Positions 13,013 through 21,646 of a DNA stretch of 35,085 bases are shown piece after piece (the stretch's first letter is position 1; every line of letters starts with the position of its first letter). Below the pieces are notes generated by a model. That model searched no databases and had not been told where the DNA came from. It worked only from the letters and a program-made list of their open reading frames with translations. A program made the translations under genes and the position numbers. The stretch lies in the NCBI GenBank assembly GCA_016302505.1, contig JAEDNL010000007.1:1-35085 (forward strand). Reading direction: 5' to 3'. The stretch is from Bacilli bacterium (lineage in GTDB: Bacteria; Bacillota_I; Bacilli_A; RF39; UBA660).

Positions 13013-14484
13013 TGGAAATTAAACTTTCAGAGCAAGAAATAGTAAGAAGAGAAAAATTAGAAGAAATAAGAAAGGTATGTAATCCATACCCAAGTAAATT
13101 TGAAAGAACTCATACATTAAAAGAAGCAAGATGTCTTGAAGATGGAGTTTCTGATGTAAGTATTGCTGGTAGAATAATATTTATGAGAAAGATGGGTAAA
13201 TTATCATTTGTAAGAATTCGTGATTTACAAAGTGATATGCAACTTGAAATAAAAATTGATACAGTTGGAGAAGAAGTTTATTCATTCTTTAAAAAGTTAA
13301 TTGATTCAGGAGATTTTATTGGAGCCAATGGAGAAATATTTACTACTCAAACAGGAGAAAAAACTTTAAGAGTACACACTCTTACATTCCTTGGTAAAGC
13401 ATTAAAACCACTACCAGAAAAGTTCCATGGGCTTCAAGATACTGAACTTAAATATAGACAAAGATACACTGATTTAATAATGAATGAAGAGTCTAGAAAA
13501 GTATTTTTAGGAAGAAGTAAACTTTATGCATTTATTCATAAATATTTAGGAGAAAATGGTTTCTTAGAAGTAGAAACACCAATTTTACAAAATGCAGTTA
13601 GTGGTGCTTCTGCTAAACCATTCTATACTCATCATAATGCTCTTGATATAGATTGTAATTTGAGAATTGCACCTGAAACATATTTAAAACAATGTATTGC
13701 TGGTGGATTTGATAGAGTATATGAGCTTGCTAAATGTTTTAGAAATGAAGGAATGGATACAGAACACTTACAAGAATTTACTCAAGTTGAATGGTATGTA
13801 TCATATTGGGATTTTGAAGATACTATCAAATTCTATAAAGATTTTATTAAAAACATGTTATTAGAACTTGTTGGTACTACTGAAATAGAATACCAAGGAA
13901 ATATACTTAACTTTGGTGATTATGAGTGGCCTAGAATAAATTATGTAGAAGAAATGGAAAAAATATTAGGATGTGATTTTCTTGCTATAGAAGATCCTCT
14001 TGAACTTAAGAAAGTAGTTGTATCTAAAAAAATATTTACTATGAAAGATTTAGAAGATTATAAATCATTAAGTCAAATTATTGATTTTGTATATAAGAAA
14101 ACTATTAGATGTAATATAGTACAGCCAACTATTATTTATAATTATCCTGCTGTACTTATACCTCTTGCTAGAAGAAATGATGATGATAAGAGAAGAGTTG
14201 ATATGTTCCAAGTAGTAGCAAGTGGTACTGAATTATGTAAAGCATTCTCTGAACTTGTAAATCCATTTGAACAAAGACATGCTTTTGAAGAACAATTAAA
14301 AGCTAAATCACAAGGTGATGATGAAACTATGGATATGGATGAAGGATTCTTGGATGCTATGGAAACTGGTATGCCACCAATATCTGGTTTAGGATTTGGA
14401 ATAGATAGACTAATGATGATTATATATAATCAACCATCTATTAGAGATGTAGTTTTATTCCCACAAATGAAAAATATAAAATAG
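13012..14484 (+). CDS. lysS: Lysyl-tRNA synthetase, class II
   Basis: Charges tRNA-Lys. 490 residues, usual length. OB-fold anticodon domain (VSIAGRIIFMRKMGKLSFVRIRD, about 50-72), LKYRQRYTDL linker at about 145, motif 2 CFRNEGMDTEHLQEFTQVEWY at about 242-262 (the usual form is FRNEG-x4-HNPEFT-x2-E, so HNP is changed to HLQ), SGTELCKAFSELVNP at about 400 and motif 3 GLGFGIDRLMMII at about 460. The class II form is normal for Gram-positive bacteria. It overlaps the preceding gene by one base, and shares its control with aspS. Confidence 0.95.
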   Translation: MEIKLSEQEIVRREKLEEIRKVCNPYPSKFERTHTLKEARCLEDGVSDVSIAGRIIFMRKMGKLSFVRIRDLQSDMQLEIKIDTVGEEVYSFFKKLIDSGDFIGANGEIFTTQTGEKTLRVHTLTFLGKALKPLPEKFHGLQDTELKYRQRYTDLIMNEESRKVFLGRSKLYAFIHKYLGENGFLEVETPILQNAVSGASAKPFYTHHNALDIDCNLRIAPETYLKQCIAGGFDRVYELAKCFRNEGMDTEHLQEFTQVEWYVSYWDFEDTIKFYKDFIKNMLLELVGTTEIEYQGNILNFGDYEWPRINYVEEMEKILGCDFLAIEDPLELKKVVVSKKIFTMKDLEDYKSLSQIIDFVYKKTIRCNIVQPTIIYNYPAVLIPLARRNDDDKRRVDMFQVVASGTELCKAFSELVNPFEQRHAFEEQLKAKSQGDDETMDMDEGFLDAMETGMPPISGLGFGIDRLMMIIYNQPSIRDVVLFPQMKNIK

Positions 14485-14507
14485 ACTTTAAATGTCTATT
14501 TTTATTT
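14478..14507 (+). terminator. Terminator at the end of the aspS-lysS operon
   Basis: AAATAGAC-TTTAAAT-GTCTATTT stem spanning the lysS stop codon, followed by T-rich sequence. It doubles as the -35 region for the prepilin gene. Confidence 0.8.
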
Positions 14508-14515
14508 GATATAAT
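14507..14515 (+). promoter_or_regulatory. Extended -10 of the prepilin gene
   Basis: TGATATAAT. The start codon at 14532 is only 17 bases after it, so the Shine-Dalgarno GGTGA at 14522-14526 is at the very 5' end of the mRNA. The -35 (TTTAAA, 14487-14492, spacer 17) is in the lysS terminator loop. Confidence 0.75.
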
Positions 14516-14531
14516 AAGTATGGTGAATAAT

Positions 14532-15038
14532 ATGAAAAAAGGATTTACATTAATAGAATTACTAGCAGTAATTGCAATATTAGGAATACTAGTATCACTA
14601 GCAGTACCAAATTTAGTTAAATATTTAGATGAGTCAAGTAAATTAGGTATGAAAAATCAAGAAAATAGTGTTACATCTGCAGCTAATCTATATATTGAAG
14701 ATCACTGTAAAAATCCTCTTTATGGATATAATTGCCCTAGTAGTTATACTAATCCTGAATCTAATCAAGAAAAATACATATGTTTAAGTGATTTACAAGA
14801 TGATAAGAATGTAGATGAAGGAATTAAAAGAGAAAGTTATATTGGACCAATAGAATTTGATGATAGCGTTTGTGATGGGGTGATTTTATTTACTAAAAGT
14901 GATTCTAAAAATAATAGTGCTTATAATAATGTCAAAACATATTTAGCATGTGGATATGATTACACTGGAAGTTATGAATATTCTACTGATGAAGAATTTA
15001 TATTTGATAAATATTCTGATTGTCTTAAAAATAATTAA
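14532..15038 (+). CDS. Prepilin-like exported protein (type IV pilin N-terminus)
   Basis: 168 residues from ATG 14532, which follows GGTGA; an in-frame ATG at 14520 lies before the probable transcription start. The N-terminus MKKGFTLIELLAVIAILG is a textbook class III signal: cleavage after G4, methylated F5, Glu at mature position 5. The helix continues to about residue 32. The soluble domain has six cysteines (DHC, NC, IC, VC, AC, DC) that could give three disulfides. No peptidase, ATPase or other pilus gene is in the window, so its machinery must be elsewhere. It could be a competence pseudopilin or a surface protein using this anchor. Confidence 0.85.
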   Translation: MKKGFTLIELLAVIAILGILVSLAVPNLVKYLDESSKLGMKNQENSVTSAANLYIEDHCKNPLYGYNCPSSYTNPESNQEKYICLSDLQDDKNVDEGIKRESYIGPIEFDDSVCDGVILFTKSDSKNNSAYNNVKTYLACGYDYTGSYEYSTDEEFIFDKYSDCLKNN

Positions 15039-15055
15039 AAGTTATGTCAAAATAT

Positions 15056-15064
15056 TGATATAAT
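15056..15064 (+). promoter_or_regulatory. Extended -10 of polC
   Basis: TGATATAAT, 37 bases before the polC ATG. Confidence 0.65.
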
Positions 15065-15101
15065 TTTTTATTTTATTTATAATTAGTATAGGTGAGGTTA
15101 A

Positions 15102-18100
15102 ATGAAAGATGAAAAACTTTTAAGATTTTTAAATGCTGTAAATTTTAATGATAGTTTAACCCAATATTTTAAAGATTATACAGTAAAAGAAGTATTATTA
15201 GAAAAAAAAACTAATACTATGAGATTAGTACTTGAATGTGATGAATTAGTTCCAATAAATATATTTGATGAATTATATAAAAGTGGTAATACATTAAATG
15301 GTGTTAATAAAGTAATATATAAGTTTATAGTTAAGAATAATACTAAATATCTTGAAGAATATTTTAATTATTATTTTGATAAATTATTATCTAAATGTCC
15401 AATGCTTAAATGTATTGATAGAGACAAAATTAAATTTGATAATAGTAATATAAACATACCTGTTCTTAATAATGTTGAAAAAGATAAAATTGAATCTCTA
15501 AAAGAAAAAATAGAGATATTTTTGAGTGATATGGGATTTGATTTAATAGAAGTAACTGCAACTATAGATGAAGAAGAAAGAAAAAAATTTAAAGAACAAT
15601 TAAATAGTACAGTAGAAGTAGTGCAAAATAGAAATACCAAACAAACTATTAAAGGTAATCCTATTAGTGGAGAAATTAGTCAAATAAAGAATTTGATGTC
15701 TAATGAAGATAAAGTAGTATTGATTGCTAAAGTATTTGGATTAGATTCTAGAAGTACTCAGAGTGGATGGTACATTATAACACTTAAATTAACTGATTAT
15801 ACAGACAGTATAATGGCAAATATATTTACTAAAAAAGAAGAAGAGTATAACTATTTATTAAGTCAAATTAAAAAAGATAAATGGTATAAACTAAAAGGTA
15901 ATGTAAAATATAATACAAGAAGTAATGATTATGAGTTTGGCATTAATGATATAGAAACTTATGATAAAAAAGAAAATAATGTTATAGTAGATGATGCTCC
16001 TGTTAAAAGAGTGGAATTACATGCTCATACTATGATGAGTCAAATGGATGGGGTTGTTAAACTTGATTTATCTGCTCATACATGTGAACTTATATCAAAA
16101 ACAATAGATATGGGATATAAAGCTGTTGCAATCACTGATCATAATGGATGCCAAGCTTTTCCAATTTGCTATAATTTAATAAAAAGTTATAATAAAAAAC
16201 AGGACGATCCAAATAAAAAATTTAAAGGTCTTTACGGAACCGAACTTACTTTAGTAGAAGATATGGTAAACATAGTTGTAAGACCAATACATGAACCATT
16301 ACTTGAAAGTACTTATGTAGTATTTGATACAGAAACTACTGGTTTTAATGCTGGGGCAGGCGACCAAATGATTGAAATTGGAGCAGTTAAAATTAAAGAT
16401 GGACAAATAATAGATAGATTTGATGAGTTCATAAATCCTAATAGACCTCTTCCAAAAAAGATAACTGAGCTTACTCAAATAACTGATGATATGTTAAAAG
16501 ATGCAGATAATGAAGAAGAAGTAACAAAAAGATTTTTGAATTGGGCAGGAGATTTACCTATGGTTGCTCATAATGCTAAATTTGATATTTCATTTATAGA
16601 AATGTCCATGAAGAAATATGATTTAGGTGAATTTAAAAATACTGTTATTGATACATTAGAACTTTCAAGAACGTTAGATAGAGGATACTCTAGACATAGT
16701 TTATCAGCACTAGTTAAAAGATATAATGTTGATTTTGATGAAGATGCACACCATAGAGCTGATTATGATGCTGAAGGTACTGCATTAGTATTCAATAAAA
16801 TGATAAAGAAACTATCCAGTCAAAATTATGATTATATAGATGAACTTGAGAACTTAATATCTAAAGAAGATATATATAAGTTAGGTAGAACATATCATTT
16901 TAATGCTATTGCGTTAAATAGAACTGGTCTTAAGAATTTATTTAAAATTATTTCACTTGCTAATACAACATATTTATATAAAACACCTAGAATATTAAGA
17001 AGTAAATTAAATGAATTAAGAGAAGGATTAATTATAGGTAGTGGATGTTATGAAAGTGAAGTATTTAATGAAGCTAAAAGTAAAGATGGAGAAGAACTAA
17101 CAAATATAATTAATTTTTATGATTATGTAGAAGTACAACCACCTGAGGTGTATGATCATTTATTACAAACTGGGGATTTTTCAAATATATATGAACTTAA
17201 AAGTCATATAAGAAAAATAGTAGATGCGACTAAAGATGCTGGTAAAATTATAGTTGCTACTGGTGATGTACATCATTTTACAAGGGAAGATAAAATATAT
17301 AGAGAAATAATAGTACATCAAAAAGTACCAGGAGGCGGTCGTCATCCTCTTGCTAGAAATAATATAACAGAAATACCTTCACAACACTTTAGAACAACTA
17401 AAGAAATGCTTAATGATTTTAGTTTTTTAGGAGAAGAACTTGCATATGAGATAGTAGTAACAAATACTAATAAAATAGCTGATATGGTAAGTGAAATAGA
17501 AGTTATCATTGATACTAAGGGAATACCTTTTTCACCAAGAGTTAAATCAGATGATGGTAAAACTTATTTAGATTGTAAAAAAGTTGTTACTGAACTTGTA
17601 TATGATAAAGCAAAAGAATGGTATGGAGATCCACTTCCTAGAAATATAGAAGAGAGAATTGCTAAAGAACTTTATGGAGATATAGTTTATAACTATTGGT
17701 ATAATAAATTAAAAGAAGAAAATAGTGAAATTAATGAAGAAGAACTATTAAATCAAACATTTGATAATTTACATAAAACAATTATAGAAGGTTATGATAA
17801 AGTAAATGAAATAGTAACTGAATATGTAGTTAAAAATTGGACAGAAGAAGATGGAGAAAAAGATGAAAAGTCTATAGGTAGTAAAGTTAAAAAAACACTA
17901 GGAGGTATTATTGGTGGAGGATTTGATACAATATATTTAATAGCTCAAAGACTAGTTAAACACTCTAACGATGATGGTTATTTAGTTGGTTCAAGAGGTA
18001 GTGTTGGTAGTAGTTTTGTTGCTACATTAATGGGCATTACTGAAGTAAATCCACTTCCTGCTCATTATAGATGTTTAAATTGTCAAACAAGCATATTTAA

Positions 18101-19712
18101 AGATAATGATGGAAATGCTCTTGGTGCTACTTATTCAAGTGGATTTGATCTTCCGGATAAATTATGTCCAAAGTGCAATAAACCTATGAAAAAAGATGGT
18201 CAAGATATGCCATTTGCTACATTCTTAGGATTTAATGCTGATAAAGTACCAGATATTGACCTTAATTTCTCAGATTTAAATCAAGCATCTGCTCATGAGT
18301 ATACAAAAGTATTATTTGGAGTAGATAATGTATATAGAGCAGGTACTATTGGTACGGTCGCAGAAAAAACTGCTTATGGATTTGTTCGTGGTTATTATGA
18401 AGATAAAGGAATTATTGATAAAAGAAGCTGTGAGATAGAAAGACTAGCGATGGGTTGTACTGGTGTAAAAAGAACAACTGGCCAACATCCAGGAGGTATA
18501 GTAGTAGTTCCTGATTATATGGAAGTATCTGATTTTACTCCATTTCAATTTCCAGCAGATGATGCAACCTCTGCATGGAGAACAACTCACTTTGATTACC
18601 ATTCAATAGAAGAGGACTTGCTTAAATTAGATATTTTAGGGCACTCTGATCCTACACAATTAAGACTTATACAAGATTTAAGTCATACTAATGTTTTAGA
18701 TGTACCACTAGATGATAAAGATACTATGAGTATATTCTCTAAAATAGATGCATTAGGTGTTACTAATGATGAAATAATGTGTCCTACTGGTACTCTTGGA
18801 ATACCTGAATTTGGAACACCATTTACAATCGGAATGGTCGCAGAAACTAAACCAACTACTTTTGCTGAACTTGTTAAAATATCAGGACTTTCTCATGGTA
18901 CTGATGTATGGTTAGGAAATGCTCGTGATTTATGTACACCAGATGCTAGTGGTAATATAAGAGTTCCATTTAAAGAAGTAATTGGGTGTCGTGATGATAT
19001 AATGGTATATTTAATGTATAAAGGAATGAAACCTATAAAAGCATTTAAAATAATGGAGTTTGTAAGAAAAGGTAAAGCATCAAAAGATCCAACAACCTGG
19101 GCAGAACATAAAAAAACTATGGAAGATGCTGGTATTGAAGAATGGTTTATAGATTCTTGTCAAAAAATAAAATACATGTTTCCAAAAGCTCATGCAGCTG
19201 CTTATGTTACAAGTGCATTTAGAATAGCATGGTATAAAGTACATATGCCAGTATATTTCTATGCATCTTGGTTCTCAACTAAGGCAACTGATTTTGATAT
19301 AGAATCAATGATTAGTGGATATGACGCTATTAAGAATAGATTAATTGAAATTAAAAATAAAGGATATGATGCTACTAATAAAGAAGCAGGTATATCAGAA
19401 AGTTTACATGTTGCGCTTGAAATGTCAGCAAGAAAAATTAAAGTAGAAAAGTTTGACTTATATAAATCAAAAGCAATGACATTTGGAGTAGAAGATGATC
19501 ATACTTTAATTCCACCTTTTATTACAATAGATGGGTTAGGAGAAGTAGTTGCTAAAAACATAGAAAAAGAAGCAAAAATAAAACCATTTATAAGCATAGA
19601 AGATTTTCAAAATAGATGCAAAGTATCACAAACTCTTATTGACAAAATGAGAGGAATGGGAATATTTAAAGGAATGAGTGAAAGTTCTCAATTAAGTTTA
19701 TTTGATTTATAA
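15102..19712 (+). CDS. polC: DNA polymerase III alpha subunit, PolC type
   Basis: Main replicative polymerase of low-GC Gram-positives, with built-in proofreading. 1536 residues. In order: N-terminal region and OB domain (to about 300), PHP domain starting VELHAHTMMSQMDG (about 303, metal-binding HAH intact), interrupted by the DEDD exonuclease: VVFDTETTGF at about 406, AHNAKFDISF at about 490, HHRADYDAEGT at about 550. Then PHP continues (VATGDVHHF at about 722), the palm with PDIDLNFS at about 1050, a zinc-binding C-x2-C...C-x2-C (CLNC, CPKC, about 990-1030), fingers, HhH and the QLSLF end. All signatures of an active PolC are present. GGTGAGG precedes ATG 15102. Confidence 0.97.
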   Translation: MKDEKLLRFLNAVNFNDSLTQYFKDYTVKEVLLEKKTNTMRLVLECDELVPINIFDELYKSGNTLNGVNKVIYKFIVKNNTKYLEEYFNYYFDKLLSKCPMLKCIDRDKIKFDNSNINIPVLNNVEKDKIESLKEKIEIFLSDMGFDLIEVTATIDEEERKKFKEQLNSTVEVVQNRNTKQTIKGNPISGEISQIKNLMSNEDKVVLIAKVFGLDSRSTQSGWYIITLKLTDYTDSIMANIFTKKEEEYNYLLSQIKKDKWYKLKGNVKYNTRSNDYEFGINDIETYDKKENNVIVDDAPVKRVELHAHTMMSQMDGVVKLDLSAHTCELISKTIDMGYKAVAITDHNGCQAFPICYNLIKSYNKKQDDPNKKFKGLYGTELTLVEDMVNIVVRPIHEPLLESTYVVFDTETTGFNAGAGDQMIEIGAVKIKDGQIIDRFDEFINPNRPLPKKITELTQITDDMLKDADNEEEVTKRFLNWAGDLPMVAHNAKFDISFIEMSMKKYDLGEFKNTVIDTLELSRTLDRGYSRHSLSALVKRYNVDFDEDAHHRADYDAEGTALVFNKMIKKLSSQNYDYIDELENLISKEDIYKLGRTYHFNAIALNRTGLKNLFKIISLANTTYLYKTPRILRSKLNELREGLIIGSGCYESEVFNEAKSKDGEELTNIINFYDYVEVQPPEVYDHLLQTGDFSNIYELKSHIRKIVDATKDAGKIIVATGDVHHFTREDKIYREIIVHQKVPGGGRHPLARNNITEIPSQHFRTTKEMLNDFSFLGEELAYEIVVTNTNKIADMVSEIEVIIDTKGIPFSPRVKSDDGKTYLDCKKVVTELVYDKAKEWYGDPLPRNIEERIAKELYGDIVYNYWYNKLKEENSEINEEELLNQTFDNLHKTIIEGYDKVNEIVTEYVVKNWTEEDGEKDEKSIGSKVKKTLGGIIGGGFDTIYLIAQRLVKHSNDDGYLVGSRGSVGSSFVATLMGITEVNPLPAHYRCLNCQTSIFKDNDGNALGATYSSGFDLPDKLCPKCNKPMKKDGQDMPFATFLGFNADKVPDIDLNFSDLNQASAHEYTKVLFGVDNVYRAGTIGTVAEKTAYGFVRGYYEDKGIIDKRSCEIERLAMGCTGVKRTTGQHPGGIVVVPDYMEVSDFTPFQFPADDATSAWRTTHFDYHSIEEDLLKLDILGHSDPTQLRLIQDLSHTNVLDVPLDDKDTMSIFSKIDALGVTNDEIMCPTGTLGIPEFGTPFTIGMVAETKPTTFAELVKISGLSHGTDVWLGNARDLCTPDASGNIRVPFKEVIGCRDDIMVYLMYKGMKPIKAFKIMEFVRKGKASKDPTTWAEHKKTMEDAGIEEWFIDSCQKIKYMFPKAHAAAYVTSAFRIAWYKVHMPVYFYASWFSTKATDFDIESMISGYDAIKNRLIEIKNKGYDATNKEAGISESLHVALEMSARKIKVEKFDLYKSKAMTFGVEDDHTLIPPFITIDGLGEVVAKNIEKEAKIKPFISIEDFQNRCKVSQTLIDKMRGMGIFKGMSESSQLSLFDL

Positions 19713-19727
19713 AATACAGAGGTGTGT

Positions 19728-20801
19728 ATGAAGAATAAAAAGAATATTTTAATTATTTTGTTAATAGTGGTTATCATTATATTGATATTAATTTATTTCT
19801 TATTTTTAAAAGTTAAATCTTTTACAGTGACTTTTGATACTGATGGTGGTTCTATTATTAATAGTGAATCTGTTAAGGAAGGACATGTACTTGATATATC
19901 AAATAAACCTACTAAAGAAGGGTATACATTTATAGGTTGGATGAATAGTGAAAATAAATTAATTACAAAGAATACTATTCTTACAAAAAATACTACTTTA
20001 AAAGCAGCGTGGATAAGCAATGATAATACAAAAGTAACTGTTAAATTTAATACAGATGGTGGTAACTCTATTGATGATATTATTAATGGTAAAGATAATA
20101 AAATAATATTACCAGTTGATCCAATTAAAAAAGGATATGTTTTTGTAGGATGGATTAATAGTGATGGCTATATTATTCCAGATGATATGGTTGTAAGTGG
20201 TGACATTACTTTAACTGCTTATTATGTAAAAGAAGGGTCTGTAACATCAAAGATTACATTTAATACAGATGGTGGAAACAATATAAATTATATTATTGTT
20301 GAAAAAGGAGCAAAAATAGTTTTGCCAATTCCTCCTGTTAAAGAAGGATATGTGTTTGATGGATGGATATTAGAAAATAACGAAAAGGCAACCAAAGATA
20401 TAATTATTTCAAAAGATACTATTTTAAAAGCTAAATGGAAATTACCATATGTGTGTCCTGATAATTGTATTCCTAGTATTGATGGAAGTACCTGTACAAG
20501 GACAGTAACTACAAATATAAGTAAGAAAACATCATGTCCAAGTGGATATAGTTCAAAGTCAGGAAAATGTGTTAATTATAAAACTAAATATCACGCATTG
20601 AGTATAAGTACATCACCATTTTGGAAATGTAATAGTAGTAGTGACTATATGTATTCTGAAGTAGATGGAGTTGGTGGAGCTTATATGTGGTGTGTTAAAA
20701 CTACAAGTAAAGTAACTACTGAATTTTGTCCTAGTGGATATACAAAAGAAAATGATACATGTAAAAAAATAGAAACAATAAATTGTACATTAAGTAAATA
20801 A
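19728..20801 (+). CDS. Anchored extracellular protein with three Flg_new repeats and a Cys-rich tail
   Basis: 357 residues from ATG 19728 (GAGGTG upstream; a GTG two codons earlier is less likely). One anchor helix (about 6-27) puts the rest outside the cell. Three repeats of about 60 residues (starting about 32, 102 and 176) have the Listeria-Bacteroides repeat (Flg_new) pattern: V-x-F-[DN]TDGG, then P-x-[KR]-[EK]GY-x-F-x-GW, then TLKA-[AK]W. The C-terminal about 115 residues contain ten cysteines and two copies of a CPSGY-x6/7-C unit (TSCPSGYSSKSGKC and EFCPSGYTKENDTC). It lies 15 bases after polC and may share its transcript. Likely a surface adhesin-like or stalk protein; the ligand is unknown. 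Confidence 0.8.
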   Translation: MKNKKNILIILLIVVIIILILIYFLFLKVKSFTVTFDTDGGSIINSESVKEGHVLDISNKPTKEGYTFIGWMNSENKLITKNTILTKNTTLKAAWISNDNTKVTVKFNTDGGNSIDDIINGKDNKIILPVDPIKKGYVFVGWINSDGYIIPDDMVVSGDITLTAYYVKEGSVTSKITFNTDGGNNINYIIVEKGAKIVLPIPPVKEGYVFDGWILENNEKATKDIIISKDTILKAKWKLPYVCPDNCIPSIDGSTCTRTVTTNISKKTSCPSGYSSKSGKCVNYKTKYHALSISTSPFWKCNSSSDYMYSEVDGVGGAYMWCVKTTSKVTTEFCPSGYTKENDTCKKIETINCTLSK

Positions 20802-20804
20802 TTG

Positions 20805-20813
20805 TGTTATAAT
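20805..20813 (+). promoter_or_regulatory. Extended -10 of the yycJ-like gene
   Basis: TGTTATAAT, 17 bases before the ATG; the Shine-Dalgarno GGTGG (20821-20825) is at the expected mRNA 5' end. Confidence 0.75.
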
Positions 20814-20830
20814 AAAACACGGTGGTTTAA

Positions 20831-21580
20831 ATGAAAATAGTGGTTTTAAGCAGCAGTAGTAGTGGTAACTCTACATTTGTTGAACTAGGTGGAGTTAAGT
20901 TTCTAATTGATGCTGGACTTCCATTTGGGCAATTAAAAGATAGATTATATGAAATAGATGTGTGTCCTGAAGATATTGATTTTATTATCGTAACACATGC
21001 TCATATTGACCATGTAAGAAGTATTCATTCATTTAATAGAGTTTATAGTACTAAAATATATATTTCAAGTGAAACATTACTCGAATATGATAAAAGGGAT
21101 AAATTAAAAGATGTAATTTTATTTAATGAAATTGATAATATACTTGGTATTAAATTTGATAAAGTACCAATCTCACATGATAAAAAAGGATATGGATTTG
21201 TTTTTGAATATGATAATTTAAGTATAGTTTATATGGCTGATACTGGTATGATTCATTCTAAATATCATAATGTTCTTAAAAATAAAACAGTATATTTACT
21301 TGAAAGTAATCATGATGTAGAAATGGAAATGAATGGTACTAAAGATCAAAAGACTAAACTTAGAAATATAGGGGACATGGGACATTTATCTAATGAAGAC
21401 TGTGCAATGTATTTAAATCATTTTATTGGAGTGAATACTAAATATATATATCTAATACACATAAGTGATCATGATAATACTCATGAAAAAGCATATCAAG
21501 TAAATAGAGATTCTATTGATAAAAATATCAAGATTTTTCTAACTTATAAAGATAAAATTAGTGAGAAATTAGAGGTATAA
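20831..21580 (+). CDS. yycJ: Metallo-beta-lactamase-fold hydrolase, YycJ/WalJ-like
   Basis: 249 residues. A cytosolic zinc hydrolase of the YycJ (WalJ) group, proposed in Bacilli to be an exonuclease related to DNA repair and to the WalRK locus. HAHIDH at 56-61 (metal ligands), a loop LSSSSSGNST at the N-terminus usual for this group, DTGM (Asp ligand) at about 139 and GHLSNEDCA near 186 (His ligand and the YycJ signature). It stands apart from any walRK genes here. Ribosome binding site GGTGG. Its stop codon lies in the terminator hairpin. Family assignment is strong, and physiological role is only inferred. Confidence 0.85.
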   Translation: MKIVVLSSSSSGNSTFVELGGVKFLIDAGLPFGQLKDRLYEIDVCPEDIDFIIVTHAHIDHVRSIHSFNRVYSTKIYISSETLLEYDKRDKLKDVILFNEIDNILGIKFDKVPISHDKKGYGFVFEYDNLSIVYMADTGMIHSKYHNVLKNKTVYLLESNHDVEMEMNGTKDQKTKLRNIGDMGHLSNEDCAMYLNHFIGVNTKYIYLIHISDHDNTHEKAYQVNRDSIDKNIKIFLTYKDKISEKLEV

Positions 21581-21604
21581 CGTAAAAATATACCTCTTTT
21601 CTTT
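21571..21604 (+). terminator. Terminator after the yycJ-like gene
   Basis: Perfect 9-bp stem AGAGGTATA/TATACCTCT (21571-21579, 21589-21597) with T run; it includes the stop codon. Confidence 0.88.
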
Positions 21605-21621
21605 TAAAATAAATATAATTA

Positions 21622-21630
21622 TGATAAAAT
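21622..21630 (+). promoter_or_regulatory. Extended -10 of the alr operon
   Basis: TGATAAAAT, 16 bases before the chosen start codon. Confidence 0.7.
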
Positions 21631-21646
21631 TAATATGGTGAAATGT

